Origin: Nocardioides sp. CER19
Lineage (GTDB): Bacteria > Actinomycetota > Actinomycetes > Propionibacteriales > Nocardioidaceae
Direction of reading: 5' to 3'
Assembly (NCBI RefSeq): GCF_029846275.1
Contig: NZ_JARVWS010000003.1
Location: 372,001-436,000, forward strand
Length of the DNA stretch: 64,000 bases
Below the pieces are notes generated by a model. The model saw nothing but the letters and a program-made list of their open reading frames with translations. It was not told the origin of the DNA and searched no databases. Below, piece by piece: positions 1 through 8,898 of this stretch (its first letter is position 1; every line of letters starts with the position of its first letter). The position numbers and the translations under genes were made by a program.

Positions 1-615
1 GAACGTCACCAGCGAGGTCGCGGTGTCCGCGCCGATCGGCATGGCCAGCGGATCGATGACGAGGTCTGCTCTGGGGATCCCGTACTCCTCGGTCGCCACC
101 GTGATGATCTTGCCGGTCAGCGCCAGGCGCTTGTCGGCGTCCATCGGGATCTCGTCCTCGTCGTTCGGCAGCGCGATCACCGCGGCGCCGTGCTGCTTGA
201 CCAGCGGCAGGATGGCCGCGAGCCGCTCGTCCTCGGCGGTGACCGAGTTGACCAGCGCCTTCCCTTCGTACGCCGCCAGGCCCGCCTCGAGTGCCTCGAC
301 GACCGAGGAGTCGATGCAGACCGGCAGGTCGGTCAGCGACTGCACCAGCCGGATGGCCTGGTCGAGCAGGGCGGGCTCGTCGGTGAGCGGGACGCCCATG
401 TTGATGTCCAGCACGTCGGCGCCGCCCTCGACCTGCGCCCTGACGTCGCGCTCGACCGCAGACAGGTCCCCCGCGCGAAGCTGCTCCTGGAAGAGCCGGC
501 GGCCCGTCGGGTTGATGCGTTCGCCGATCAGGCAGAAGCGCTGGTCGTGTCCGATCACGACCTCCTTGCTCGCCGAGCGCAGGACCGTGTGCAGCGGCTC
601 CCCGTCGTACCGCAT
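1..615 (-). CDS. Methyltetrahydrofolate:corrinoid methyltransferase (MtgA/MtrH-like), partial
   Basis: This gene runs off the left edge; about 205 codons of its N-terminal part are visible. It shows the pterin-binding (DHPS-like TIM barrel) fold of folate/corrinoid methyltransferases: the early GERINPTG motif, then GGADVLDINMGVP, then CIDSS. Such enzymes move a methyl group between a corrinoid protein and tetrahydrofolate. Its ATG (613-615) shares one base with the TGA of the upstream corrinoid-protein gene, so translation is probably coupled and the two proteins are likely partners. In this setting it would take the methyl group that the MttB-like protein removes and make methyl-THF. A cobalamin-dependent methionine synthase fragment is less likely, because the corrinoid domain is a separate gene. 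The C-terminus is not visible. Confidence 0.88.
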   Translation of the reverse strand, partial: MRYDGEPLHTVLRSASKEVVIGHDQRFCLIGERINPTGRRLFQEQLRAGDLSAVERDVRAQVEGGADVLDINMGVPLTDEPALLDQAIRLVQSLTDLPVCIDSSVVEALEAGLAAYEGKALVNSVTAEDERLAAILPLVKQHGAAVIALPNDEDEIPMDADKRLALTGKIITVATEEYGIPRADLVIDPLAMPIGADTATSLVTF

Positions 616-1280
616 CACGCCGGCACCTTCGCGCGACGCTCGTGGAGCAGGGCCTTCGCCTTCTTGACGGTGGCGGAGGCGTCGGCCGCGTAACCGTCGG
701 CGCCGACGGCGTCGGCGTACTCCTGGGTGACGGGAGCGCCGCCGACCATGACGATCACGGAGTCGCGGATCCCCGCCTTCTCGAGGGCGTTCATGTTGGC
801 CTTGAACATCGGCATGGTCGTGGTGAGGAAGGCCGAGAACCCCACGATGTCGGGCTGGTGCTCCTCGATCGCCGCGACGAACCTCTCCGGCGCGACCTGC
901 ACACCGAGGTCGACCACCTCGAAGCCGGCGCCCTCGAGCATGATGTCGACCAGGTTCTTGCCGATGTCGTGCACGTCGCCCTTGACCGTGCCCATGAGGA
1001 ACTTGCCGATGGTCTCCACCCCCGTCTCGGCCAGCAGCGGGCGCAACCGCTCCATCGCTCCCGCCATCGCGCGCCCGGCGATCAGCATCTCCGGCACGAA
1101 GAAGTCGCCGCGCTCGAACCGGGCGCCGACCTCCTCCAGCGACGGGATGAGCGCGTCGAAGAGCAGCGTCTGCGGGGCCATGTCGAGCCCGAGCCCCTCC
1201 TCGGTCAGCTCCAGCACGCGCGGGGCGTTGCCGATCAGGGTCTCGTCGTAGAGCCCCTGCAGGATCTCCTCCGGTGTCAT
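615..1280 (-). CDS. Corrinoid (cobalamin-binding) protein of a methyltransferase system, MtgC/MttC-like
   Basis: The 221-residue product has the usual size and two-part build of methyltransferase corrinoid proteins. A helical cap spans about residues 1-87 and a Rossmann B12-binding domain about 90-215. The cobalt-ligating motif DVHDIG places the lower-ligand His at residue 104, and the later GGAPVT is the usual nucleotide-loop motif. It is a soluble shuttle that carries the methyl group on cobalt between the MttB-like protein and the methyl-THF-forming enzyme. Its start overlaps the IclR gene stop as ATGA (1277-1280) and its stop overlaps the start of the next gene, so the three genes form one tightly coupled operon. 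Family assignment is firm; glycine betaine as the methyl source is inferred from neighbours. Confidence 0.93.
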   Translation of the reverse strand: MTPEEILQGLYDETLIGNAPRVLELTEEGLGLDMAPQTLLFDALIPSLEEVGARFERGDFFVPEMLIAGRAMAGAMERLRPLLAETGVETIGKFLMGTVKGDVHDIGKNLVDIMLEGAGFEVVDLGVQVAPERFVAAIEEHQPDIVGFSAFLTTTMPMFKANMNALEKAGIRDSVIVMVGGAPVTQEYADAVGADGYAADASATVKKAKALLHERRAKVPA

Positions 1281-2062
1281 GCCACTCCCTCCTTGGGGTC
1301 GTCGCGGCGATCGGGCGCTCGGCCGCGCAGCAGGTCCGACAACTGGGCGGCGTGGGACGTCAGGTTGCGCCCGAGCTCGTCGAGGCGGTGCTCGAGCCGC
1401 GCCGTCGGACCCGAGATGCCCAGCGCCGCGACGACGTCGCCGCGTGGACCCTCGACCGGAACGGCGATGCCCGTCAGCCCGACCTCGAGCTCCCCGTCGG
1501 TCGAGGCCCAGCCGCGGGCCCGGATCCGGACGCCCTCACGCCACAGCGCCTCCGGCTCCGTCAGCGTCGCGTCGGTCAGCCGCTCGAGCGGTTCCTCCGG
1601 GATGGGTAGCACGCCCCAGGCGTAGAAGACCTTGCCGAGCGCCGACGAGTGCGGCGGCACGTCGATCGCGGTCCAGTCGCGGGTGCCGAGCAGGTAGCGG
1701 CTGTCGACCTGAGCGATCTGGGCGACCCGGTCGCCCCGGGCGACGGAGAGGTGCACGGTCTCCGACGTCTGCTCCCCGATGCGCTCCATCGTGGGGCGGG
1801 CCAGCCGGACGAGCTCCTCCCACGGGTCGTGCCGGGCGGCATAGAGGGAGAACAGGCTGCCGGCGACATAGGAGCCGTCGCCCCCGCGCTCGAGGAGCGC
1901 GCCGCGCTCGAGCGCGGTCAGGATCCTCGACGTCGTCGACTTGGCCAGCCCGCTGGCCTCCTGGAGGTCGGCGAACGTGAGCGGTCGGTCGGCGCCCAGG
2001 ACGAGGTAGAGCAGGGCGATGGCGCGGTCGACCGCCTGCGTGCCGCTCGACGACTCGGCCAT
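1277..2062 (-). CDS. IclR-family transcriptional regulator (first of two in the island)
   Basis: The product is 261 residues from the chosen ATG at 2060-2062, which has AGAGGAG about five bases upstream. An in-frame ATG at 2089 would add nine residues but lacks a ribosome site. An N-terminal winged helix (about residues 8-70, with SGLAKSTTSRIL as the recognition part) is followed by an IclR effector domain. It is the promoter-proximal gene of the operon with the corrinoid protein and methyltransferase, and it is divergent from the MttB-like gene, so it probably controls the shared 72-bp promoter region. The ligand is not determinable; betaine or a related methylamine is the natural guess. Confidence 0.9.
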   Translation of the reverse strand: MAESSSGTQAVDRAIALLYLVLGADRPLTFADLQEASGLAKSTTSRILTALERGALLERGGDGSYVAGSLFSLYAARHDPWEELVRLARPTMERIGEQTSETVHLSVARGDRVAQIAQVDSRYLLGTRDWTAIDVPPHSSALGKVFYAWGVLPIPEEPLERLTDATLTEPEALWREGVRIRARGWASTDGELEVGLTGIAVPVEGPRGDVVAALGISGPTARLEHRLDELGRNLTSHAAQLSDLLRGRAPDRRDDPKEGVA

Positions 2063-2091
2063 CCGGGCTCCTCTGGTCACGGATCCCATCT

Positions 2092-2110
2092 TGTGGAACT
2101 GTGGCCCACA
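2092..2110. promoter_or_regulatory. Candidate operator in the divergent IclR/MttB promoter region
   Basis: Between the two divergent starts lie two direct TGTGG copies (2092-2096 and 2100-2104), followed by the inverted copy CCACA (2106-2110). The last two form a dyad, TGTGGCCCACA. This differs from the GATACGCAAC operator found elsewhere in the island, so the first IclR protein may bind here. This is an inference from symmetry and position only. Confidence 0.35.
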
Positions 2111-2134
2111 TCATGAGGCTAGGCGGGAGGTCTG

Positions 2135-3574
2135 ATGTTCCGCAACCAGATGCCGCGCTACGAGGTGCTCTCGGAGCAGGCCATGGAGACCCTCGACGCC
2201 GGGTGGCGGCGTCTGGTCAGTGAGATCGGCGTCGAGTTCTTGGACGCCCGGGCGCGGGACCTCTTCGCCGCGGCGGGCCAGACGGTGAAGAACGACACCG
2301 TCCACCTGGACCCGGACTTCGTCCTCGAGCAGGTGGCCAAGGCTCCGAAGGAGTTCGATCTGCAGGCGCGCAACCCCGCGAACTCCGTCCACATCGGCGG
2401 CGACGCGATGGCCTTCGGCGCCGTCTACGGCCCACCGTTCGTCCGCCAGGGCGACGTACGTCGCGACGCGACGATGGACGACTTCCGCAACTTCGCCCGG
2501 CTCTCCCAGGCCTTCGGTGTCCTCGACTCGGCCGGCGGCGTCATCGCCGAGCCCAACGACACGCCGCTCGACAGTCGGCACCTCGACATGACGTACGCGC
2601 TGCAGACCCTGACCGACAAGGTCTACATGGGCAACGTCGTCTCGGGCACGAACGCCCGGGACACGATCGCGATGACGGAGATCCTCTTCGGCTCACGCGA
2701 GGCGATCGAGGAGACGCCTGCGATCATCTCCCTGATCAACTGCAACTCGCCGCTGCGCTGGGACGACCGCATGCTGCAGGCGCAGTTCGAGTACTCGGCG
2801 GCGAACCAGCCCGTCGTGCTGACGCCGTTCATCCTCATGGGTGCGATGTCGCCGGTGACGATCCCCGCGGCGCTGGTGCAGCAGATGGCGGAGGCCCTCT
2901 CCGGCATCGCGCTCTCCCAGCTCATCCGGCCCGGCTGTCCGGTGGTGTTCGGCTCGTTCCTCTCCAACATCGACATGCAGTCGGGCTCGCCGACCTTCGG
3001 TACGCCGGAGTCCGGCATCGGGCTGCTGTGCACGGGTCAGATAGCCCGGCACTTCGGGCTGCCGTTCCGGACCGGCGGCGGTCTCACGTCCTCGCAGGTC
3101 CCCGACGCGCAGGCCGGCTACGAGGCGATGATGACGCTGCTGCCGACCTTCCTCGCCGGTGCCAACTGGGTGATGCACTCGGCCGGCTGGCTCGAGGGCG
3201 GCCTGGTGTCCGGCTACGAGAAGTTCGTGATCGACTGCGAGCTCGTCCAGATGCTGCAGCACGAGTTCACGCCGTTGGAGGTCGACGAGGCGTCGCTGGC
3301 CTTCGACGCCCATCAGGAGGTGGGCCACGGTGGCCACTTCCTCGGCGCGATGCACACGCTCGAGCGCTTCCGCACATGCTTCTACCGCCCGTTCCTCTCC
3401 TCCTCGGAGAACTACGAGCGCTGGATGCGCAACGGCGCGAAGGACGCAGCGGCCCGGGCCGAGGACGTCTACCGCAAGAAGCTCGAGGAGTACGAGCCGC
3501 CGGCGCTCGACGAAGCCGTCCGCGAGGAGCTCGAGGCGTACGTGTCGCGTCGCCGCACGGAGCTCGGCGACTGA
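2135..3574 (+). CDS. MttB-family corrinoid methyltransferase, non-pyrrolysine (glycine betaine MtgB-like)
   Basis: This 479-residue protein belongs to the trimethylamine methyltransferase (MttB, COG5598) superfamily across its full length. Archaeal MttB carries pyrrolysine at an in-frame amber codon; this gene has no in-frame stop, so it belongs to the non-Pyl branch that includes the glycine betaine:corrinoid methyltransferase MtgB. It would demethylate a quaternary amine, most likely glycine betaine to dimethylglycine, and load the methyl group on the corrinoid protein encoded divergently. The ATG follows GGGAGG with good spacing. Flanking genes make and transport betaine and degrade dimethylglycine, which supports the substrate. 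Other quaternary amines (carnitine, proline betaine, gamma-butyrobetaine) remain possible. Confidence 0.9.
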   Translation: MFRNQMPRYEVLSEQAMETLDAGWRRLVSEIGVEFLDARARDLFAAAGQTVKNDTVHLDPDFVLEQVAKAPKEFDLQARNPANSVHIGGDAMAFGAVYGPPFVRQGDVRRDATMDDFRNFARLSQAFGVLDSAGGVIAEPNDTPLDSRHLDMTYALQTLTDKVYMGNVVSGTNARDTIAMTEILFGSREAIEETPAIISLINCNSPLRWDDRMLQAQFEYSAANQPVVLTPFILMGAMSPVTIPAALVQQMAEALSGIALSQLIRPGCPVVFGSFLSNIDMQSGSPTFGTPESGIGLLCTGQIARHFGLPFRTGGGLTSSQVPDAQAGYEAMMTLLPTFLAGANWVMHSAGWLEGGLVSGYEKFVIDCELVQMLQHEFTPLEVDEASLAFDAHQEVGHGGHFLGAMHTLERFRTCFYRPFLSSSENYERWMRNGAKDAAARAEDVYRKKLEEYEPPALDEAVREELEAYVSRRRTELGD

Positions 3575-3597
3575 GGTCCGGCGCTTCGGCCACGGGT

Positions 3598-3633
3598 GTT
3601 GCGCAGCACGAGGTCCACGCTGCGATACGCAAC
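3598..3633. promoter_or_regulatory. 36-bp split inverted-repeat operator, copy 1
   Basis: The left arm GTTGCGC (3598-3604) and right arm GATACGCAAC (3624-3633) are spaced so that the whole element is 36 bp. The same element occurs upstream of the betaine-aldehyde dehydrogenase and the dimethylglycine dehydrogenase genes. Here it ends 22 bases before the second IclR gene, which fits autoregulation. Confidence 0.65.
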
Positions 3634-3655
3634 ATCTCTGCGCTAGCCTCCGGCT

Positions 3656-4420
3656 ATGAGCGAAGCGGCCGGCGGGGTCCAGTCCGTCGACCGCGCGCTG
3701 ACCATCCTCGAGGTGCTCAGCCGCGTCGCCGAGGCCGGAGTCACCGAGATCGCCGCCGAGCTGGGTGTCCACAAGAGCACCGCGTTCCGCCTGGTCACCA
3801 CGCTGGAGGCGCACCGGCTGGTGGAGCAGACGAGCGACCGCGGCCGCTACCGGCTCGGTCTCGGCCTGCTGCGCCTCGCGGGTGCGACGACCGCGCGCCT
3901 CGACCTGGTGCAGGAGGCCCGCCCCGTGTGCCGCCAGCTGGCCGCCGACACGGGCGAGACGGTGAACATCGCCGTACTCTCCGAGAGCTCCGCGCTCTAC
4001 CTCGACCAGGTCGCCGGCTCGTCGGCGCTCCAGCCGCACAACTGGGTCGGTCAGCACATCCCGCTGCATGCGACGAGCAACGGCAAGGTGCTCCTCAGCG
4101 GTCTGGACGACGGCCGGCTGGACGAGCTGCTCAGGTCCCTGCCCCGCTACACCTCGCTCACCATCACGACCAGGAGCAAGCTGCGCGCCGAGGTCGCGCA
4201 CGTGCGCGAGTGCGGGTACGCCCTGGCGATCGACGAGCTGGAGGAGGGTCTGACGGCCGTCGCAGCCCCAGTGCGCAACGCCCACGGCGACGTCGTGGCG
4301 TCGATGAGCGTCTCGGGTCCCACCTTCCGGCTCCCCGAGGACCGGGTGGCCGAAGTGATCCCGCTGGTCGTGACGTCCGCGCAGGAGGTCTCGCACCGTC
4401 TTGGCTGGGGTCACCGGTAG
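3656..4420 (+). CDS. IclR-family transcriptional regulator (second)
   Basis: The product is 254 residues with a winged-helix N-terminus (LGVHKSTAFRLVTTL in the recognition region, about residues 30-45) and a C-terminal IclR ligand domain of the usual length. It sits between the MttB-like gene and the choline oxidation operon, all on the plus strand. A 36-bp split dyad directly precedes it and recurs at the two downstream catabolic promoters, so I infer that this protein binds that element and acts as the island's pathway regulator. The effector could be choline, betaine or dimethylglycine; sequence alone does not decide. Confidence 0.9.
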   Translation: MSEAAGGVQSVDRALTILEVLSRVAEAGVTEIAAELGVHKSTAFRLVTTLEAHRLVEQTSDRGRYRLGLGLLRLAGATTARLDLVQEARPVCRQLAADTGETVNIAVLSESSALYLDQVAGSSALQPHNWVGQHIPLHATSNGKVLLSGLDDGRLDELLRSLPRYTSLTITTRSKLRAEVAHVRECGYALAIDELEEGLTAVAAPVRNAHGDVVASMSVSGPTFRLPEDRVAEVIPLVVTSAQEVSHRLGWGHR

Positions 4421-4475
4421 GCGCCGTCCTGCCCGACCCACAGGGCCACCGGTCGCTGAGAACTCTTCCGCTCTC

Positions 4476-4504
4476 TTGACGGGGGCGGGCCGCCACACCA
4501 TTCT
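4476..4504 (+). promoter_or_regulatory. betB: Sigma-70-like promoter of the choline/betaine operon
   Basis: TTGACG (4476-4481) lies 17 bp from CATTCT (4499-4504). The predicted start of transcription, near 4511, lies just upstream of the 36-bp operator, a layout expected for repression by a bound regulator. Confidence 0.5.
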
Positions 4505-4519
4505 CAGGTCCAAGGGCTA

Positions 4520-4555
4520 GTTGCGCGACGAGCACTCGGTTGCATGATACGCAAC
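4520..4555. promoter_or_regulatory. 36-bp split inverted-repeat operator, copy 2
   Basis: GTTGCGC (4520-4526) and GATACGCAAC (4546-4555) span exactly 36 bp, as in the other two copies. The right half also forms a tighter dyad, GTTGC-7-GCAAC, at 4539-4555. The element lies immediately downstream of a predicted promoter and 31 bases upstream of the aldehyde dehydrogenase ATG. Confidence 0.65.
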
Positions 4556-4586
4556 CTCCTCGCCGCGCGGGGAGCGAGGGGCCGTC

Positions 4587-6056
4587 ATGCCCGATCTCTA
4601 TCTCGGCGGAGCGTGGCGGAACGCGTCCGGTGGAGCGCGCCGCGCGATCCGGTGCCCCGCCGACGGCACGTTGGTCGCCGAGGTCGACGAGGCCACCGGC
4701 GCCGACACCGAGCTGGCCATCGCCGCGGCGTACGCCGCCTTCCACGAGAGCGACTGGCCCCGGACCTCGGCGCGGGACCGCGGCGAGCTCCTGATGGGGG
4801 TCGCCGACCTGCTGGAGCGCGACGCCGCCGACATCGCGCGGATGGAGTCCCTCGACACGGGCAAGCGGCTCGTCGAGAGCGAGTACGACGTCGCCGACGT
4901 CGTCTCCGTCTTCCGCCACTACGGACGCGTCGCGGGCGAGGACGCCGGCCGCGTGGTCGACACCGGGCGACCGGACGTGGTGAGTCGTGTGGTGCACGAG
5001 CCGGTCGGTGTCTGCGGCCTCATCACTCCGTGGAACTACCCGCTGCTGCAGGTCTCGTGGAAGGTCGCGCCCTGCCTGGCCGCCGGCAACACCTTCGTCC
5101 TCAAGCCGAGCGAGCTGACACCCCACAGCTCGATCCACCTCATGCGAGTGCTGGAGGAGGCCGGCCTGCCGGCCGGCGTCGGCAACCTCGTCCTCGGCGC
5201 CGGTGCCGCCGCGGGGGCAGCGCTGGCGACCGACCCTCGCGTGGACCTGATCTCCTTCACGGGCGGTCTCGAGACCGGCCGCCGGCTCATGCGTGACGCC
5301 GCAGGGACGGTCAAGCGGGTGGCGCTCGAGCTCGGCGGCAAGAACCCGAACATCGTGTTCGCCGACGCCGACGTGGACGTCGCCCTCGACTTCGCGCTCA
5401 CGGCCGTCTTCCTCCACTCCGGGCAGGTGTGCTCGGCCGGTGCCCGCCTGCTGATCCAGGACCAGGTCCACGACGAGTTCGTCGACCGGCTCGTCGACCG
5501 CGCCGAGCGGATCCGGCTCGGCGGACCCTTCGACGACAAGGCGGAGACCGGTCCCCTCACCAGCGCGGTGCACCGTGACAAGGTCGAGGCGTACGTCGCC
5601 CGAGGCATCGCCGAGGGCGCGGTCCTCCGTTGCGGTGGCCGGCGTCCCGACAGCCCCGACCTGGCCGACGGCTACTACTACCTGCCGACGATCCTCGACG
5701 GCTGCCGCAGCGACATGTCGGTCACCCAGGACGAGTCCTTCGGCCCGGTGCTGACCGTGGAGACCTTCGTCGACGAGGACGACGCGGTGCGCATCGCGAA
5801 CGACTCGATCTACGGCCTCGCCGGGGCGGTCTGGACCGACGACGCGGGCAAGGGACAGCGGGTCGCCGCCCGGCTGCGGATGGGGACGGTGTGGATCAAC
5901 GACTACCACCCCTACGTCCCGCAGGCGGAGTGGGGTGGCTACAAGCAGTCGGGCATCGGGCGCGAGCTCGGCGCGGCGGGCCTCGACGAGTACCGCGAGA
6001 CCAAGCACGTGTGGCACAACATCCGACCCGTCGAGCAGCGCTGGTTCGAGGGATAG
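4587..6056 (+). CDS. betB: Betaine-aldehyde dehydrogenase-like NAD(P)-dependent aldehyde dehydrogenase
   Basis: This 489-residue class I aldehyde dehydrogenase has all landmarks: the WNYPLLQ stretch, LELGGK with the general-base Glu at residue 248, and GQVCSAG with the catalytic Cys at residue 282. Length matches BetB enzymes. It would oxidise betaine aldehyde to glycine betaine in the cytoplasm, finishing choline oxidation begun by the GMC flavoprotein 21 bases downstream. The ATG has GAGGGG nearby. It is the first gene of a five-gene run (dehydrogenase, GMC enzyme, ABC ATPase, permease, binding protein) behind the IclR operator. Activity on other aldehydes cannot be excluded from sequence. 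Confidence 0.88.
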   Translation: MPDLYLGGAWRNASGGARRAIRCPADGTLVAEVDEATGADTELAIAAAYAAFHESDWPRTSARDRGELLMGVADLLERDAADIARMESLDTGKRLVESEYDVADVVSVFRHYGRVAGEDAGRVVDTGRPDVVSRVVHEPVGVCGLITPWNYPLLQVSWKVAPCLAAGNTFVLKPSELTPHSSIHLMRVLEEAGLPAGVGNLVLGAGAAAGAALATDPRVDLISFTGGLETGRRLMRDAAGTVKRVALELGGKNPNIVFADADVDVALDFALTAVFLHSGQVCSAGARLLIQDQVHDEFVDRLVDRAERIRLGGPFDDKAETGPLTSAVHRDKVEAYVARGIAEGAVLRCGGRRPDSPDLADGYYYLPTILDGCRSDMSVTQDESFGPVLTVETFVDEDDAVRIANDSIYGLAGAVWTDDAGKGQRVAARLRMGTVWINDYHPYVPQAEWGGYKQSGIGRELGAAGLDEYRETKHVWHNIRPVEQRWFEG

Positions 6057-6077
6057 GCCGAGCGGGAGGCGAGCCTC

Positions 6078-7781
6078 ATGGGTGCAGACCGATACGACTA
6101 CGTCATCGTCGGCGGCGGTTCCGCCGGGTGTGCGCTCGCCAACAGGCTGTCCGCCGATCCGGGCACCTCGGTGCTCGTCCTCGAGGCCGGCCGATCGGAC
6201 TTCCGTGTCGACCCGTTCATCCACATGCCCGCGGCGTTGCCGATCCCGATCGGCAACCGGTTCTACGACTGGCGCTACGAGACCGACCCCGAGCCGTACC
6301 TCAACGACCGCCGGGTCTTCCATGCGCGCGGCAAGGTCCTCGGCGGGTCTTCCTCGATCAACGGGATGATCTTCCAGCGCGGCAACCCGCTCGACTACGA
6401 GCGCTGGGCGACCGAGCCGGGGATGAAGGAGTGGGACTACCTCCACTGCCTCCCCTACTTCAAGAAGATGGAACGGGTCCTCCTGGAGGACGGCACGAGC
6501 GGTGCCGACGACTGGCGCGGCGGCACCGGCCCGCTCGTCCTCGAGCGCGGACCGGCGGACAACCCGCTGTTCGGCGCCTTCTTCGAGGCGGTCCAGCAGG
6601 CCGGCTACCCGTTGACCGACGACGTGAACGGCTACCGCCAGGAGGGCTTCGCGAAGTTCGACCGCAACGTCCACCGCGGCCGCCGGCTCTCGGCGGCCCG
6701 CGCCTACCTGCACCCGGTCCGCCACCGGACGAACCTGACCGTGGAGACGCTCGCGTTCGCCACGGAGGTCCGGTTCGCCGGACACCGGGCGGTCGGCGTG
6801 GACTACCTGCGCGGTGGCCGCCTACGGCGCACGGCCCACGCTGGCGAGGTCATCCTGTGTGGGGGTGCGATCAACACGCCGCAGCTGCTGCAGCTGTCCG
6901 GGGTCGGCGACCAGGCGCTGCTCGAGCAGCACGGCGTACCGGTCGTGCAGCACCTGCCCGGGGTGGGCGCGAATGCGCAGGACCACCTGGAGGTCTACAT
7001 CCAGTACGCGTCGAAGCAGCCGGTCTCGATCGCGCCCGGCCTGAGGTGGCGTCGCCGCCCTGGCATCGCCTACGAGTGGCTGGTCCATCGGCGTGGGCTC
7101 GGCGCGACGAACCACTTCGAGGGTGGCGGCTTCTGCCGGAGCAACGACGATGTCGACTACCCCAACCTGATGTTCCACTTCCTGCCCGTGGCCATCCGGT
7201 ACGACGGCTCGGCGCCGACCGAGGGACACGGCTACCAGGTGCACATCGGCCCGATGTACGCCGACACCCGGGGCTGGGTGCGGATCCGCTCGCGCGACCC
7301 CAAGGTGCACCCGTCGCTCCGGTTCAACTACCTCTCGACAGCGAACGACCGGCGCGAGTGGGTCGAGGCCGTCCGAGTCGCGCGCAGCATCCTGAACCAA
7401 CCCGCGTTCGAGCCCTACAACGACGGCGAGCTCTCGCCGGGCCGACGCGTCGAGACCGACGAGGAGATCCTCGACTGGGTCCGTGCCGACGCCGAGACCG
7501 CGCTGCACCCGTCCTGCACAGCGAAGATGGGCGTGGACGAGATGGCGGTGGTCGACCCCACCTCGATGAAGGTCCACGGTGTGGAGGGCCTGCGGATCGT
7601 GGACGCCTCCGTCTTCCCGTTCGTCACCAACGGCAACATCTACGCCCCCGTGATGATGGTCGCCGAGAAGGCCGCCGACCTGATCGCCGGCCACACACCG
7701 CTCGAGCGCGCCGACGTGCCGTACTACCGCCATCGCGACGGCACCCCGCTCTATCCGCCCGGCGACAGCCGCAACTCGTGA
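6078..7781 (+). CDS. betA: GMC-family oxidoreductase, choline dehydrogenase-like
   Basis: The 567-residue protein is a full-length glucose-methanol-choline flavoenzyme. The FAD dinucleotide motif [14 protein letters not shown] is at about residues 11-24, the first GMC signature [13 protein letters not shown] near residue 93, and the C-terminal active site includes HPSCTAKMG and TNGNIYAP. Size fits BetA (about 550-570). No signal peptide is visible, so it is cytoplasmic or peripheral to the membrane. Its position between BetB and a betaine-type ABC importer makes choline the likely substrate, converted to betaine aldehyde. GMC enzymes are substrate-diverse, so another alcohol is possible. Confidence 0.87.
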   Translation: MGADRYDYVIVGGGSAGCALANRLSADPGTSVLVLEAGRSDFRVDPFIHMPAALPIPIGNRFYDWRYETDPEPYLNDRRVFHARGKVLGGSSSINGMIFQRGNPLDYERWATEPGMKEWDYLHCLPYFKKMERVLLEDGTSGADDWRGGTGPLVLERGPADNPLFGAFFEAVQQAGYPLTDDVNGYRQEGFAKFDRNVHRGRRLSAARAYLHPVRHRTNLTVETLAFATEVRFAGHRAVGVDYLRGGRLRRTAHAGEVILCGGAINTPQLLQLSGVGDQALLEQHGVPVVQHLPGVGANAQDHLEVYIQYASKQPVSIAPGLRWRRRPGIAYEWLVHRRGLGATNHFEGGGFCRSNDDVDYPNLMFHFLPVAIRYDGSAPTEGHGYQVHIGPMYADTRGWVRIRSRDPKVHPSLRFNYLSTANDRREWVEAVRVARSILNQPAFEPYNDGELSPGRRVETDEEILDWVRADAETALHPSCTAKMGVDEMAVVDPTSMKVHGVEGLRIVDASVFPFVTNGNIYAPVMMVAEKAADLIAGHTPLERADVPYYRHRDGTPLYPPGDSRNS

Positions 7782-7812
7782 CGTCGCACACCATCCCGGA
7801 GAGAAGGCAGCC

Positions 7813-8898
7813 ATGACATTGTCAGCGACCGCGTCCCCCGCGACCGCCACCGCCGAGCCCACTCTGGCGGTCAAGGACCTGTGGAAGGTCTTCGGCCCGC
7901 GCGCCGACGAGATCATCGGCTCACCGCATGCCGAGCTGTCCCGAGCCGAGCTGCTCGACAAGACCGGCTGCGTCGCCGCGGTCAAGGACGTCTCCTTCGA
8001 CGTGGCGCAGGGCGAGGTCTTCGTCGTCATGGGCCTCTCCGGCTCGGGCAAGTCGACCCTGGTCCGATGCCTGACCCGGCTGATCGAGCCGACCGCCGGC
8101 AAGGTCGAGCTCGAGAACCGCGACGTCGCCACGATGTCGAGCAAGGAGCTGATGGAGGTACGCCGACGGGAGGTCGCGATGGTCTTCCAGCACTTCGGCC
8201 TGCTGCCACACCGGACCGTTCTCGACAACGTCGCCTTCGGCCTGGAGATCCGGGGCGAGGACAAGGACAAGCGCTACGCCCGCTCCCGTGACGTGATCGA
8301 GCTGGTCGGCCTCAAGGGGTACGAGGGCCACTTCCCCGACCAGCTGTCCGGCGGCATGCAGCAGCGGGTCGGGCTGGCGCGGGCCCTCGCCGTCGACCCC
8401 AAGGTGCTGCTCTTCGACGAGCCCTTCTCGGCGCTGGATCCGCTGATCCGCCGCGACATGCAGAACGAGGTCGTCCGGCTGCAGGCGGAGCTCGGCACGA
8501 CGATGGTCTTCATCACCCACGACCTGCAGGAGGCGCTCAAGCTCGGCGACCGGATCCTCATCATGCGCGACGGCGAGGTCGTGCAGGTCGGCCGCCCCGA
8601 CGAGGTCATCGGCGCACCGGCCGACGACTACGTCCGCCGCTTCGTGCAGGAGGTACCGCGGGCGCACGTGCTCACCCTGCGCTGGGTGATGCGCGACCCG
8701 CGTCCGGGTGACCCGCTGGACGGGCCGACGATGGCTCCCGACACCGTCGTCCAGGACGCGGCCCGGGCGGCGATCGACTCACCCAGTCCGATCCGCGTGG
8801 TCCAGGACGGCCAGGTCGTCGGCATCGTCGACGAGGAGGCGATCATGCGGGTGGTCGTCGCCGAGGAGGACACGAAGGCCGGGGGCGAGTCGGCATGA
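7813..8898 (+). CDS. Glycine betaine/choline ABC importer ATP-binding protein (ProV/OpuAA type)
   Basis: The 361-residue ATPase begins with the long N-terminal leader typical of ProV ([16 protein letters not shown] before the core domain). It carries Walker [10 protein letters not shown], signature LSGGMQQR and Walker [14 protein letters not shown]. The C-terminal 80 residues resemble a shortened regulatory segment (HVLTLRWVM, then a single CBS-like remnant) rather than two full CBS domains. Its stop overlaps the permease start as ATGA (8895-8898). It energises uptake of choline or betaine by the next two gene products and belongs to the operon starting with the aldehyde dehydrogenase. Confidence 0.92.
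   Translation: MTLSATASPATATAEPTLAVKDLWKVFGPRADEIIGSPHAELSRAELLDKTGCVAAVKDVSFDVAQGEVFVVMGLSGSGKSTLVRCLTRLIEPTAGKVELENRDVATMSSKELMEVRRREVAMVFQHFGLLPHRTVLDNVAFGLEIRGEDKDKRYARSRDVIELVGLKGYEGHFPDQLSGGMQQRVGLARALAVDPKVLLFDEPFSALDPLIRRDMQNEVVRLQAELGTTMVFITHDLQEALKLGDRILIMRDGEVVQVGRPDEVIGAPADDYVRRFVQEVPRAHVLTLRWVMRDPRPGDPLDGPTMAPDTVVQDAARAAIDSPSPIRVVQDGQVVGIVDEEAIMRVVVAEEDTKAGGESA

Noticed and set aside
2693..6785. Very long open frames (606 and 873 codons) on the minus strand opposite the MttB, IclR and aldehyde dehydrogenase genes
   Set aside because: They are rich in Arg, Gly, Ala, Pro, Val and His, have no family motifs, and are antisense to well-supported genes. GC-rich DNA with strong third-position bias often leaves such frames open.
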